Source: Corynebacterium lubricantis DSM 45231 (lineage in GTDB: Bacteria > Actinomycetota > Actinomycetes > Mycobacteriales > Mycobacteriaceae). Taken from it: a stretch of DNA of 64,000 bases. The notes under the pieces were generated by a model that had not been told where the DNA came from, did not search any database, and saw only the letters and a list, made by a program, of their open reading frames with translations. The stretch's first letter is position 1, and every line of letters begins with the position of its first letter. Where the stretch lies: positions 1-64,000 of the forward strand of contig NZ_KB902204.1 of assembly GCF_000379425.1 (NCBI RefSeq), written 5' to 3'. Positions 46,330 to 55,890 of this stretch are shown here, in pieces. The position numbers and the translations under genes were made by a program.

Positions 46330-46905
46330 CTAGATCGTCCGACCGGGCAACGGTTCGGGCTCTGGGTCTGGGCTGGACACGATCGCCTGAATCCAATAGG
46401 TCAGAACTGCTAAGAGTGGGGCCACTGCCCATCCCACTCCTGGGCTCATCGGAGGGACAATGTGCGCACCGGTAACATCTCCACCACTGGGATCCGGGTA
46501 CGGGTGAACCCACCCGGTGACGATGTTGCCAAATACGTAGAAGGCAAACGTTGCGGCAAATGCCACGATGCCCACCCAGATGAGCATTCCCACACCTGCC
46601 GCATGTCCGACCTTGAGATAGGCCACCATAGCCACAACGATGCCGAGTACTCCGGTGATCAGGATGTATGAGGCAAATGAGCTGAACTCAACATTTCGTG
46701 GGCTTTCGGTCTCGTTGGCAATGAACATTCCATCCGTGATGTCTCCCACGTAGGCGGGACGAAATGCCCCCCAGAGTGCTCCGAGCACTAGGCCTGCGAC
46801 GAGCGCGAAAAACAACAAACCCGCTGCGGTTCCTACCATTGCTTTGCGACGAGTCTTGTTCGTCGCAGGCGTAGAACTCGCAAGCGGGGTCTGGTGAATC
46901 GACAT
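46330..46905 (-). CDS. Four-helix membrane protein, unknown function
   Basis: A 191-residue membrane protein with hydrophobic helices at about 25-48, 78-98, 104-128 and 150-172. A hydrophilic N-terminal tail precedes them. The loop between helices 1 and 2 (FRPAYVGDITDGMFIANE) is extracytoplasmic if the N-terminus is inside. The C-terminus ends in acidic, proline-rich residues (SSPDPEPEPLPGRTI). I do not recognise a named family; DUF2567-like actinobacterial proteins are similar in outline. It ends three bases after the convergent YbjN-like gene. Confidence 0.7.
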   Translation of the reverse strand: MSIHQTPLASSTPATNKTRRKAMVGTAAGLLFFALVAGLVLGALWGAFRPAYVGDITDGMFIANETESPRNVEFSSFASYILITGVLGIVVAMVAYLKVGHAAGVGMLIWVGIVAFAATFAFYVFGNIVTGWVHPYPDPSGGDVTGAHIVPPMSPGVGWAVAPLLAVLTYWIQAIVSSPDPEPEPLPGRTI

Positions 46906-46944
46906 AGTCCCCTACCGTACTCGGCGGGGGCTACGGGAGTTTAA

Positions 46945-47679
46945 TTAGTCGCACATCTTCCACTGTCCACCCTCATGCAGGAAACGCTGGGTGGTGGTGT
47001 CCTGGCCTTCTTGCGTGCGCACGGTGACATCTGCGGAAGCGCGGTCACCGTTAACGAGGACGTTATTGACTGCATCGACGCCATTTTGGCTGCGATCGAT
47101 TCCCATTTCAGCGTAGGAAACGTCTGGGATACCCGCGACGCTGAATGCTTCGTGTCCACCGTTGGCAGCGATGACGCTTTCGCAGGTATTGCGCTCAATC
47201 GACTGGATCATGCCGTGCATGGAATCCTGTGCATACACGTCTTCGAGGGTTGCACGGATCGCAGCAGTGTCAGCTTCGGTGCCAGGGTTGCCGCCTTCAA
47301 CTGGGGCGACCTGGGCGCCTTCTGCCTGCCCTTCTGGGAATGGATTCTCCACGGCGTTTGCAGCTGCATCGCTGCCTTCTGGGCCGTTGGAGGCGGCTGC
47401 GTTGGTATCTGCAGGTACTTCATTCGCGGCTGGAGCGGCAGCTGCTTCACTTTCCTGCGCCGCAGAAGCGGAGGAATCCTCTGCGGCCTTCTTCTTCGCC
47501 TCGTCGTCCTGGTCCGGCTTCTCCTTGGACGTTGTTGTGGTCTCGGCCGCGGAGGATGACGACGGTGCAGGCGAGGATTCCGCTGCTACATCGCCTTCGG
47601 AACCGCAAGCCACAAGTGCGAGCGGTGCCACCATTGCTACAGCAGCAAGGGTCTTCTTGGTCTTGATTGAAACCTTCAC
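46945..47679 (-). CDS. Putative lipoprotein with Ala/Glu-rich linker
   Basis: A 244-residue exported lipoprotein. The signal is basic (MKVSIKTKK) and hydrophobic, with lipobox LVAC and Cys25 as the lipid site. Residues about 26-135 are low complexity, rich in Ala, Ser, Glu and Pro, likely a cell-wall spacer. The C-terminal domain (about 135-244) is globular, with TAAIRATLEDVYAQDSMHGMI and VTVRTQEGQDTTTQRFLHEGGQWKMCD. It resembles small NTF2-like or DUF4878-type folds seen in mycobacterial lipoproteins. Two Cys in this domain could form a disulfide. It would be processed by Lgt encoded in this window. Confidence 0.8.
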   Translation of the reverse strand: MKVSIKTKKTLAAVAMVAPLALVACGSEGDVAAESSPAPSSSSAAETTTTSKEKPDQDDEAKKKAAEDSSASAAQESEAAAAPAANEVPADTNAAASNGPEGSDAAANAVENPFPEGQAEGAQVAPVEGGNPGTEADTAAIRATLEDVYAQDSMHGMIQSIERNTCESVIAANGGHEAFSVAGIPDVSYAEMGIDRSQNGVDAVNNVLVNGDRASADVTVRTQEGQDTTTQRFLHEGGQWKMCD

Positions 47680-48034
47680 GTAGTTACTCCTAGATTTGGG
47701 CCAAGGTTGTTTCCTCTTTAACTCATCAGTTTTATCTCAATTGAGTACCGATTCGTTTCACAGGACGGTCAACAGCGACGAAAATTCTTTCGGCCTAGAT
47801 TCAGATGTACATGTAATTACCAATACAAGCAATTAAACTTGTTACTTCAATAAAAATACCGCACCGCACGCATGCAGTCGTTTCACGCAGGTGAAGGCAA
47901 TTACCTCACGACCCTAACAACTCTTTCGTGACTATTCCTATAAATACATCGCAAAGAATCCTGTGAAAAACAATAATTTCTGTATGAGATCACTTTGAAA
48001 ACACTTCCCCTCGGCTTGAGTACTCTAAAGGACT
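47680..48034. other. AT-rich gap between divergent lipoprotein and TetR genes
   Basis: About 355 bases without a gene. It is visibly more AT-rich than its surroundings. It contains two perfect palindromes, CTCAATTGAG (47736-47745) and ATGTACAT (47805-47812), and an inverted repeat ACAAG...CTTGT (47825-47842). It must hold the promoters of both neighbours; no coding frame or RNA gene is seen. Confidence 0.7.
48021..48026 (+). promoter_or_regulatory. Candidate -10 element for the TetR gene
   Basis: TACTCT ends nine bases before the ATG at 48035. The transcript would then be leaderless or nearly so, which is common in corynebacteria. Confidence 0.45.
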
Positions 48035-48586
48035 ATGCAGCTCTCACGTGGGTCAATTGTCGCAGCGGCCTTAGACATCTTGGATAATTATGGCTTTCCC
48101 GATATGACGATGCGCCGGGTGGCATCTCACCTCAACGTAGCTCCTGGTGCTTTGTACTGGCACGTAGCGAATAAACAAGAGCTCATCACCGCCATCGCCG
48201 AGGAAATAGTGTCCGATGTCCATCACTCCGACGCCTCCGTGTCACCGATTCAATTGTCGGAACTTTTCCGCACCTGTTTATTAAGGCATCGCGATGGAGC
48301 CGAAATTGTCACTGCTTCTATGTCTCAGCCCAATTCGGTGGTGCATTCCCAAGTCTTAGATAGCTTCTTGCGTTCGATCAGTGCTCAATTTCACTCTCGT
48401 GAAACAACTGATATGGACTTACAATCCTCGGCTTACGGCCTGGTGCACCTCACCCTGGGCTCCGTCCTCATTGAGCAATCAAGCAAGCAGTACGCCGCGG
48501 ACACGGGACAGGAAGAAACAGCACCCAAAATTGAACTTTCCCGCCGGTCAGTTGAGCTCCTCTTGGAGGGTTTGCGACACTCGTAG
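48035..48586 (+). CDS. TetR-family transcriptional regulator
   Basis: A 183-residue repressor. The N-terminal helix-turn-helix (about 4-50) reads IVAAALDILDNYGFPDMTMRRVASHLNVAPGALYWHVANKQEL. The LYWHV recognition-helix end is typical of the TetR(B)-like subgroup. The ligand-binding C-terminus (about 70-183) is helical with no obvious signature. It lies upstream of glgX (51 bases) on the same strand and divergent from the lipoprotein gene. It could regulate either or itself. The palindromes in the upstream gap are candidate operators. Confidence 0.85.
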   Translation: MQLSRGSIVAAALDILDNYGFPDMTMRRVASHLNVAPGALYWHVANKQELITAIAEEIVSDVHHSDASVSPIQLSELFRTCLLRHRDGAEIVTASMSQPNSVVHSQVLDSFLRSISAQFHSRETTDMDLQSSAYGLVHLTLGSVLIEQSSKQYAADTGQEETAPKIELSRRSVELLLEGLRHS

Positions 48587-48637
48587 TCGACGTTTGGAAA
48601 CGGCACTCCCCGGCCTCTTGCACTAGCATGAGGGCTT

Positions 48638-51031
48638 ATGACAGAAGTTCCTGCAGAAATACACCAGGTCTGGCCTGGAGAAGCCTACCCTCTCGGATCC
48701 AAATATGATGGTGCTGGCACGAATTTCGCCCTCTTTTCTAATGTTGCTGAAAAAGTCGAACTCTGCCTCATTAATCGAGCCGGCGAAGAGACACGCATTG
48801 AGCTCAAAGAAGTAGACAACCACGTCTGGCATGCCTATTTGCCGGGTGTCGTTCCTGGTCAACGCTACGGCTACCGTGTCCACGGTCCGTGGAACCCGCA
48901 AGACGGCAAGCGCTGCGATCCCAATAAATTGTTGGTCGATCCCTATGCACGTGCCTTCGATGGCGAGTTTGACGGTCACGCATCGCTGTTTTCCTACGAT
49001 ATTCACGCGGACCCTCCGGGGTCCGGCCGCAACGATGAAGACTCCCTCGGCCACACCATGTTGTCGGTAGTTGTCAACCCTTTCTTCGATTGGGGCGACG
49101 ATCGCGCACCGAAAATCCCGCACAACGAGACGGTGATTTACGAAACGCACGTTAAGGGCATGACCGCCACTCATCCAGAGGTACCGGAGAATCTCCGCGG
49201 TACTTACGCTGGTATGGCGCATCCCGCCGTGATTGATTACCTCAAGGACCTTGGCATCACATCGGTTGAACTGATGCCAGTGCACCAGTTCTTGCAGGAT
49301 GACCGCCTCCGCGATCTCGGCCTGCGCAACTACTGGGGTTACAACACCTTTGGTTTCTTCGCACCGCAACAGGACTACGCGTCCGGCGGTAAGCCAGGTG
49401 ATGCCGTATCCGAGTTCAAGGGCATGGTGCGCTCCTATCACGAAGCTGGCATCGAGATCATCCTTGATGTGGTGTACAACCACACCGCCGAGGGCAATCA
49501 CCTCGGCCCAACTATCGCTTTCCGCGGCATTGATAATGAGGCGTACTACCGCCTCGTTGACGGTGACAAGTTCCATTACATGGACTACACCGGCACGGGT
49601 AACTCCCTGAACGTGCGCGATCCGCATTCGTTGCAGTTACTCATGGATTCGCTGCGTTACTGGATTACAGAGATGCACGTCGACGGCTTCCGCTTCGACC
49701 TCGCATCGACGTTGGCCAGAGAGCTAAACGACGTCGACCGCCTTGCCACCTTCTTCGACTTGGTGCAGCAAGACCCGGTTGTTTCCCAGACCAAGCTCAT
49801 TGCAGAGCCATGGGATGTCGGTCATGATGGCTACCAGGTGGGTAACTTCCCTGCTCTGTGGAGCGAATGGAATGGTAAGTACCGCGATACCGTGCGCGAT
49901 TTCTGGCGCGGCGAACCGGCAACCTTGGGTGAATTCGCCTCCCGCATCACCGGTTCTTCAGACCTGTACCAGCACAACGGTCGCCGCCCGACGGCGTCGA
50001 TTAACTTCATCACCGCTCACGATGGCTTCACACTGAACGATTTGGTGAGCTACAACGAGAAGCACAACATGGCCAACGGCGAGGATAACCGAGACGGCGA
50101 GTCCCACAACCGTTCCTGGAACCACGGCGTCGAAGGCGACACCGACGACGAAGTAGTCAACGAGCTTCGGTCCCGTCAGTTGCGCAACTTCCTGACCACG
50201 TTGCTGCTTTCTCAGGGCACCCCCATGATTTCGCATGGCGACGAAATGGCGCGCACCCAGGGCGGCAACAACAACGTCTACTGCCAGGACAACGAAATCG
50301 CCTGGATGGACTGGGACTTGCTAGATAAGAATCGCGAGCTGCACGACTTCACTCGCCGTTTGCTGCGCATTCGTCAGCTGCACCCAGTCTTCCGCCGCAA
50401 TCGCTTCTTCGACGGCGGCCCTCTGGGTTCCGATGCGCAAGACCGCGACATCGCATGGCTCGTTCCTGACGGCAAGCTCATGACCCAAGAGGATTGGGAT
50501 TTCGCCTTCGGTAAGGCACTGATGGTCTACCTCAACGGCACGGCTATCCGCGAACCCAACGACCGTGGCCAGCGCATCGAAGATGATTCCTTCATCATGA
50601 TGTTCAATGCCCACTACGAGGCCATCGAGTTCACTATTCCCGCTCGAAACCTGGGTTCTAAGTGGCAACTGTTGGTCGATACTTCCGAAAAGACGGGCTA
50701 CCCGCTTGAGCAGTCGCTGGTAGTTCCAGGCGATAGCGTCACCGTCGAGGCACGTTCGACGCTGATTCTGAAGCAGGTTGAAGCACCTGTGTTCGAAGAA
50801 GAACCAAAGCTCAATTTCGAGGTGTCGCCGAAGTCCAAGTCGAAGGAAGTCGTTCCTCCGGCAAAGAAGGAAGTTGTCAAAGTCGAGACAACAGAAGAGG
50901 CAAAGCCCGAGGTCAAGGCCGATGATGCAGAGGTCGTCGCAGATGACATCGCAATTGACGACGAAGCCCAGCCGGAAACTGAGGCCGTCGCCGAGGAGGC
51001 TGTACCAGAGACCCCTAAGGCAGACTCCTAA
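48638..51031 (+). CDS. glgX: Glycogen debranching enzyme GlgX with acidic C-terminal tail
   Basis: GH13 isoamylase-type enzyme that removes short side chains from phosphorylase-limited glycogen. It is 797 residues. The N-terminal CBM48-like domain spans about 14-110. The GH13 motifs are VYNHTAEG (about 283), DGFRFDLAS with the nucleophile Asp (about 349), LIAEPWDVG with the acid/base Glu (about 387) and [11 protein letters not shown] (about 458). After about residue 705 comes an extra tail of about 90 residues rich in Lys, Glu, Val and Ala, unlike ordinary GlgX of about 700. Its products feed GlgP and the TreY-TreZ pathway encoded downstream. Confidence 0.96.
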   Translation: MTEVPAEIHQVWPGEAYPLGSKYDGAGTNFALFSNVAEKVELCLINRAGEETRIELKEVDNHVWHAYLPGVVPGQRYGYRVHGPWNPQDGKRCDPNKLLVDPYARAFDGEFDGHASLFSYDIHADPPGSGRNDEDSLGHTMLSVVVNPFFDWGDDRAPKIPHNETVIYETHVKGMTATHPEVPENLRGTYAGMAHPAVIDYLKDLGITSVELMPVHQFLQDDRLRDLGLRNYWGYNTFGFFAPQQDYASGGKPGDAVSEFKGMVRSYHEAGIEIILDVVYNHTAEGNHLGPTIAFRGIDNEAYYRLVDGDKFHYMDYTGTGNSLNVRDPHSLQLLMDSLRYWITEMHVDGFRFDLASTLARELNDVDRLATFFDLVQQDPVVSQTKLIAEPWDVGHDGYQVGNFPALWSEWNGKYRDTVRDFWRGEPATLGEFASRITGSSDLYQHNGRRPTASINFITAHDGFTLNDLVSYNEKHNMANGEDNRDGESHNRSWNHGVEGDTDDEVVNELRSRQLRNFLTTLLLSQGTPMISHGDEMARTQGGNNNVYCQDNEIAWMDWDLLDKNRELHDFTRRLLRIRQLHPVFRRNRFFDGGPLGSDAQDRDIAWLVPDGKLMTQEDWDFAFGKALMVYLNGTAIREPNDRGQRIEDDSFIMMFNAHYEAIEFTIPARNLGSKWQLLVDTSEKTGYPLEQSLVVPGDSVTVEARSTLILKQVEAPVFEEEPKLNFEVSPKSKSKEVVPPAKKEVVKVETTEEAKPEVKADDAEVVADDIAIDDEAQPETEAVAEEAVPETPKADS

Positions 51032-51060
51032 ATAATCCCAAATATTTGATGTCTGCCACT

Positions 51061-51100
51061 GCGGGTAGGATGAGCACAATTGCTTGTCCTACCCGCTTTT
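51061..51100 (+). terminator. Terminator of glgX
   Basis: GCGGGTAGGA (51061-51070) with TCCTACCCGC (51087-51096), then TTTT. It starts 30 bases after the glgX stop and sits only 22 bases before the next start, so the exonuclease gene may use read-through or a promoter inside this segment. Confidence 0.88.
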
Positions 51101-51121
51101 GCATTGAAGGAGCCCATCGAA

Positions 51122-52501
51122 GTGATCGAAGCTCATGGCGCAACAATCACCGTGACCAACGAGGAGATCAAGATCGCCCCTACCGTCCTTGCGGCATCGC
51201 TCCGCGGACTCTCAGGCGATGCCTCGATTGATGTCGCGTCGGTGGACAATGTTGCACTCGTTGAAGGCGACGCCTGGGACAGTTCATTCGTGTCCATCAC
51301 TACCTCGGCAGGCACCACAACCATTGAGTTCGCTCCGGGTGCCATTGCTCGTGCCACGGAACTGAAAAACGCAATCGGTGCTGCCCAACAGGGCACCGCA
51401 CCAAGTGAAGAATCCCAAGCTGAAATCCCTGGATTTAATTTCGTCGGCTTCGATGTGGAAACAGCTAACAGTCAATGGGGCTCCATCTGCCAGATCGGAG
51501 TCGTGAAAGTTCTCAACGGCCGCGAAACCGAACGTGCTTCGTGGTTGTGTACGCCGCCTGAGCCATTCAGTTCTTTCGACCCATTCAACGTGCGCATCCA
51601 CGGCATTACGTCTGACGATGTTGCTAACCAGCCGTCATTTCAGGAGCGTTTGGCAGAATTCCGTGACTTCGTCGGGGAGCTACCGATCGTCGCGCATAAT
51701 GCGCAGTTCGATACCACGGCGTTGAGGGATGCCAGCGTCGCATCCGGCGAACCCATCCCTCACCTCCTCTTCGCCTGTACTTTGGCCCAGTCGCGGGCAA
51801 GCTCTCTGAAGGTAGACAATCACAAGCTTCCTACAGTCGCTGCGGAACTCGGTGTTGAGCTCTCCCACCACCACGATGCGGCAGCAGACGCATCTGCCGC
51901 CGCGCAGATTATGGTCGAGTTTGCACGTCGGGCAGGCCATAGTGGCAGTTTGATGGAATTCATCCACGCAAGTGGCTTTACCCTCGGCGTTATCGAGGAC
52001 AAGCGCATTGTGCCCGTATTGAAGGATCGCTCCGGTGCCTCGCGCGCACTGCAGGCGTCCCAACTCGCCCGGATTGAAGCTGGTGAGAGTGTCCCCGCTG
52101 CGCAGCTGTCCCCCGCACCGGAGGTATCGGGGGCCGGTACCGACCAGCCTTCACGCCGTGGACCTGCACCGTGGCAATCGGTGTCTACGCCGGACGAAAT
52201 TCCTGAGCCAAATCTTGCAGCGTCTCCGTCTCACCCTCTTTATGGGCAAAACGTCACGCTGACCGGTGAATTCGAACCATTTGATAAGGGAACACTGTGG
52301 CATGGTATTGCCAACGCCGGTGGTCAAGTGGCGAAAAACGTTACCAAGAAAACCACCATTTTGGTCACCGGAGTCTGGGCAACAATGACATCGAAGGAGA
52401 AGCGCGCCCGGGAGCTCATGGAAAAGGGCCAGAACATCGAGATTTGGTCTGAGGAAAAGTTGCTCGGCGTTCTGGGGCTCGACGAGCAACCGCCTTTTTA
52501 G
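51122..52501 (+). CDS. DnaQ-like 3'-5' exonuclease with BRCT domain
   Basis: A 459-residue protein. Residues about 1-90 are an unassigned domain (short beta-rich segments, SITTSAGTTTIEFAPGAI). The DEDDh exonuclease domain spans about 102-265: FDVETAN (Asp and Glu), then HNAQFD at about 184, and HHDAAADA with the catalytic His and Asp at about 245. A linker leads to a C-terminal BRCT domain at about 372-459 (YGQNVTLTGEFEP...ATMTSKEKRARELMEKGQNIEIWSEEKLLGVLG). This is the corynebacterial DNA polymerase III epsilon-like type, probably for proofreading or repair. The GTG at 51122 has AAGGAG nine bases upstream. It is not obviously related to the glycogen genes around it. Confidence 0.87.
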   Translation: MIEAHGATITVTNEEIKIAPTVLAASLRGLSGDASIDVASVDNVALVEGDAWDSSFVSITTSAGTTTIEFAPGAIARATELKNAIGAAQQGTAPSEESQAEIPGFNFVGFDVETANSQWGSICQIGVVKVLNGRETERASWLCTPPEPFSSFDPFNVRIHGITSDDVANQPSFQERLAEFRDFVGELPIVAHNAQFDTTALRDASVASGEPIPHLLFACTLAQSRASSLKVDNHKLPTVAAELGVELSHHHDAAADASAAAQIMVEFARRAGHSGSLMEFIHASGFTLGVIEDKRIVPVLKDRSGASRALQASQLARIEAGESVPAAQLSPAPEVSGAGTDQPSRRGPAPWQSVSTPDEIPEPNLAASPSHPLYGQNVTLTGEFEPFDKGTLWHGIANAGGQVAKNVTKKTTILVTGVWATMTSKEKRARELMEKGQNIEIWSEEKLLGVLGLDEQPPF

Positions 52502-52612
52502 TTTCTGGTCTAATTTCTGGGCAGCGATGGAACCTTGTGGGTCCTGGCGCAGTCTAAGTGGGTAAAAGGTTGATTTTCTTCTTGCCTTGCACCGCACTGG
52601 AAAGGACCGCCC

Positions 52613-53248
52613 GTGACCACTGCCTTCGCTCCTCCGTCTTTATCCACCACGCTTGACTTACAGCCGCAGGCGCCGAACGGCGCAGAACCACCACGTGAAA
52701 GATTAGCGGTGGACCTGCGGTTGGTTCGTCGCAAAGCGGGCGCTTCAGCGCCGTCGTGGAACGCCGGACTGTCCGCTGGGCGCAGCGCCCAAGTCATCCT
52801 TTCTCGTGACTTCTCGTGCGCTCTGCTAACTCACAACGGGGACCCGCTGACACACAGTGAGCTTGGAAATAGCGGCCTGAGCATTCGTACTGCCTGGGAT
52901 CTCGCCGCGTCGCATTTGCTCAGTCGACATAGTTTCTCCGAGGGCACCGAGTTTTTGGTTCGAGACGCGGGAGTGCGATTTTCTCACAGCACATTAAGTG
53001 GCGTCGAGGTGTCATTCAAGCATGCCCCTGCGACCGCTTGGCTAGCTCACCCTGTTACTTTCTCCGTGCTCCATCAGCATTTTCAGAAACTTCTTCGCCC
53101 CACTCAGGGCCTTATCTACGCCACCACAAATTACTTAGACCTCTTTGTATTTGATGCACACCCTCACGAGTTCAGTCACGCTTTAGGCAACGCCGCTGGC
53201 GAAATTTTTCCCATCGTTCATTCCTTAGGTTTCCCCTTAAGTCGTTAG
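52613..53248 (+). CDS. Conserved hypothetical protein (211 aa)
   Basis: I do not recognise a family. The GTG at 52613 is preceded by AAAGGA. The protein is soluble, with no signal peptide or membrane helix. The first 60 residues are rich in Pro, Ala and Arg and probably loose. The rest is compact, with VILSRDFSCALLTHNGDPLTHSEL at about 60-83 and a His-rich middle (SHLLSRHSFSEG). It ends with FDAHPHEFSHALGNAAGEIFPIVHS. Similar genes seem to accompany treY in other corynebacteria, but I cannot confirm that. Possibly cytosolic and structural or regulatory. Confidence 0.65.
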   Translation: MTTAFAPPSLSTTLDLQPQAPNGAEPPRERLAVDLRLVRRKAGASAPSWNAGLSAGRSAQVILSRDFSCALLTHNGDPLTHSELGNSGLSIRTAWDLAASHLLSRHSFSEGTEFLVRDAGVRFSHSTLSGVEVSFKHAPATAWLAHPVTFSVLHQHFQKLLRPTQGLIYATTNYLDLFVFDAHPHEFSHALGNAAGEIFPIVHSLGFPLSR

Positions 53249-53275
53249 TCGCACACGGCTACGGGGCCAAAAACC

Positions 53276-53281
53276 TATAAT
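53276..53281 (+). promoter_or_regulatory. -10 element for treY
   Basis: A consensus TATAAT, 39 bases before the treY GTG, giving a leader of about 30 bases. GAGGAG at 53308-53313 is the ribosome site. The best -10 match seen in the window. Confidence 0.6.
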
Positions 53282-53319
53282 CTTGATACAAAAGATGTCT
53301 GCAAATTGAGGAGTCTCAC

Positions 53320-55839
53320 GTGCGTCGTCCCATTACTTCCACCTACCGCTTGCAGTTGCGTGGCCCAAAAGCTGACCCGGGCGGTCGTTCATTCGGATTT
53401 GCAGAGGCGGAAGCCCAAGTACCCTATCTCAAGCGCCTCGGGGTGTCTCACATTTACCTCTCCCCGATTCTGACGGCACTGCCCGAATCGAATCACAACT
53501 ACGACGTCACGGACCCAACCGAGGTAAACCCGGAGCTTGGCGGAATCGAAGGGCTGCGCTCGCTTGCGCGCGCCGCACAAGAAGCGGGTCTGTCTCTCAT
53601 TATCGATATCGTCCCGAATCACCTCGGAGTCGACCAACCGAAGCTGAATAGTTGGTGGTGGGATGTCTTGAAGAACGGCCAGGAGTCGAACTTCGAGCCC
53701 TATTTCGACATCGACTGGCATGAAGACAACGGTGCAGGCGGAAAGCTCGGCATGCCCATCTTGGGTGCTGAAGGCGATGAGTCCGCCCTCGAGTTGCAAT
53801 TTCACGAGGACATTGACGAAATCGTCCTCGCCTACTACGACAATTACTTCCCGGTGGCCCCTGGAACCTGCGAGGGCCTCGAGGACGACCCGATACGTGT
53901 CTATGACCAGCAGTGCTACCGATTGATGTTCTGGCGTGACGGGGTCATTTCATACCGCCGATTCTTCTCAGTCAATGGACTTGCCGGCATTCGCCAGGAA
54001 GACCCCCTCGTCTTTGAGCATTCCCACCGAATCCTGCGTGAGCTCATCGCCGAAGACCTCATCGAAGGTGTACGCGTCGACCACCCCGATGGACTGAGCA
54101 ATCCCTTTGAATATTTGAATCGGTTGCGCAATCTTGTCGGTCCTGACCGGTGGCTGATCATTGAGAAGATCATGGGGGTCTCCGAGCCCCTGGATCCTCG
54201 TCTTGCGGTTGATGGTACGACGGGATATGACGCACTGCGAGAGTTTGATGGCGTGTTCATTTCACGCGAAGCCGAGGATAATTTGTCCATGCTCGCGTTG
54301 CAGCAGACCGGTTCGACTTGGAATGACAGCGCAATCGAGGCCACCGAACAGCACCTGAAACGAGAGGTTGCGCGGGAAGAATTAGGTGCCGAAGTGCGCC
54401 GCCTCGCACGTGCCATTAGGCGAGATAACTTCTCCACCGCCGGTGCCACGGTGTCGGAATCCGAATTGATTTCCACCATCGTCGAACTCGTGGCCGCCAT
54501 GCCTGTGTACCGAGCTGACTATGTTTCCCTTTCGCGCATTACGTCGAGTGTGGTTGCCGATATGTCCAAGCGTTTCCCCTCTCGTCGAGACGCACTCGAT
54601 CTCATCGCAGCAGCCCTTTTGGCTAACGGTGAAGCGAAGACTCGCTTTGCTCAGGTCTGTGGCGCTGTCATGGCCAAAGGCGTCGAGGATACTACGTTCT
54701 ACCGCGCCTCTCGCCTGGTAGCGCTTCAAGAAGTCGGTGGTGCACCGGGCAGGTTTGGCGTATCGGCTGCCGAATTCCACCTCCTCCAACAGGAACGCCA
54801 GACCCTGTGGCCCAAGGCCATGACCACCTTGTCCACTCATGACACCAAGCGCAGCGAAGACGTCCGCGCCCGCATCATCGAGTTGACGGAGCTGCCGAGC
54901 GAATTCGCAGAACTCGTGTCCACGATCGGCGCGGTTGTTCCCTCTCCAGACAAAGGAACGGGGCATTTCCTGATCCAAAACATCATCGGTGTATGGCCTG
55001 CTGATGGTGAAATCACGGACTCTCTGCGCTCCCGCCTGCATGAGTACGCACTCAAGGCGGTTCGCGAAGCCGGAGTTCATACTTCCTGGGTCGATCAGGA
55101 TTCTGCTTTTGAGACTGCTATTACGGATTGGATCGACGCTCTGCTTGATGGTCCTGCCACGTCGCAGATCACCGAATTCGTGAAGAAGATTAACCGCGGT
55201 GCTATCCAGATTTCCCTGGGTCGAAAGATGCTCCAGCTCGTGGGTCCAGGAATTCCCGATACCTACCAGGGACAAGAATTTTTCGACGACTCACTCGTGG
55301 ATCCCGATAACCGCCGTTTCGTTGACTACACGGCTCGGAGCCAGTCGTTGGAACAAATCGGCGGCGAAGGTGACCTCGAAAGCATCGTTGCTGAAGCTCG
55401 TGCCGAAAAATCCGAGGACGAAGTCTTGGGCGCGTACCCACACTTGAAACAGTGGAAGGACCGAGCCAAGCAGGCGGTGGTGTATCGAGGACTAACTCTG
55501 CGTCGACAATTCCCGGAAATCTTCTTGCGTGGCGAACACCAGGCAGTATTCGGTGTGGGTTCTGCCGAGAGCCATCTTGTGGGTACGGCGCGAGGCGATG
55601 CCGATCTGCCGGGCACCGACGGGATTGCAGTAATCGGCCTTGCCACTCGTCGTCCGCTGCTCTTGGAAGAAAATGGGGGCTGGCGTGACACCACGGTGAC
55701 TCTGCCGAAGGGCGAGTGGGTCGACCGGCTCACAGGCAAGGTCTACTCGGGCACCGTATTGGTCGCCGACGTACTCGATCTCCTCCCTACGGCACTCCTG
55801 GTATCACGCAGGTTGGACGAACTTGCTGCAAGCATGTAA
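53320..55839 (+). CDS. treY: Maltooligosyl trehalose synthase
   Basis: Rearranges the reducing-end alpha-1,4 bond of maltodextrins to alpha,alpha-1,1, the first step of TreYZ trehalose synthesis. It is 839 residues, the usual size. GH13 signatures are RPITSTYRLQLR at the N-terminus, LYLSPIL-type SHIYLSPILTALPESNHNYDVTDP (about 40-63), DIVPNHLG (about 93), GVRVDHPDGL (about 249) and IIEKIMG (about 279). KGVEDTTFYR (about 449) and TLSTHDTKRSEDVRARI (about 504) are characteristic of TreY. GTG start with GAGGAG six bases upstream. It works with treZ 2.4 kb downstream and receives chains from GlgX. Confidence 0.96.
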   Translation: MRRPITSTYRLQLRGPKADPGGRSFGFAEAEAQVPYLKRLGVSHIYLSPILTALPESNHNYDVTDPTEVNPELGGIEGLRSLARAAQEAGLSLIIDIVPNHLGVDQPKLNSWWWDVLKNGQESNFEPYFDIDWHEDNGAGGKLGMPILGAEGDESALELQFHEDIDEIVLAYYDNYFPVAPGTCEGLEDDPIRVYDQQCYRLMFWRDGVISYRRFFSVNGLAGIRQEDPLVFEHSHRILRELIAEDLIEGVRVDHPDGLSNPFEYLNRLRNLVGPDRWLIIEKIMGVSEPLDPRLAVDGTTGYDALREFDGVFISREAEDNLSMLALQQTGSTWNDSAIEATEQHLKREVAREELGAEVRRLARAIRRDNFSTAGATVSESELISTIVELVAAMPVYRADYVSLSRITSSVVADMSKRFPSRRDALDLIAAALLANGEAKTRFAQVCGAVMAKGVEDTTFYRASRLVALQEVGGAPGRFGVSAAEFHLLQQERQTLWPKAMTTLSTHDTKRSEDVRARIIELTELPSEFAELVSTIGAVVPSPDKGTGHFLIQNIIGVWPADGEITDSLRSRLHEYALKAVREAGVHTSWVDQDSAFETAITDWIDALLDGPATSQITEFVKKINRGAIQISLGRKMLQLVGPGIPDTYQGQEFFDDSLVDPDNRRFVDYTARSQSLEQIGGEGDLESIVAEARAEKSEDEVLGAYPHLKQWKDRAKQAVVYRGLTLRRQFPEIFLRGEHQAVFGVGSAESHLVGTARGDADLPGTDGIAVIGLATRRPLLLEENGGWRDTTVTLPKGEWVDRLTGKVYSGTVLVADVLDLLPTALLVSRRLDELAASM

Positions 55840-55890
55840 GAAAAACTTTGTAAAGCAACTGCTCCGACGCTCAGGTAGGGTGTGAAATCT

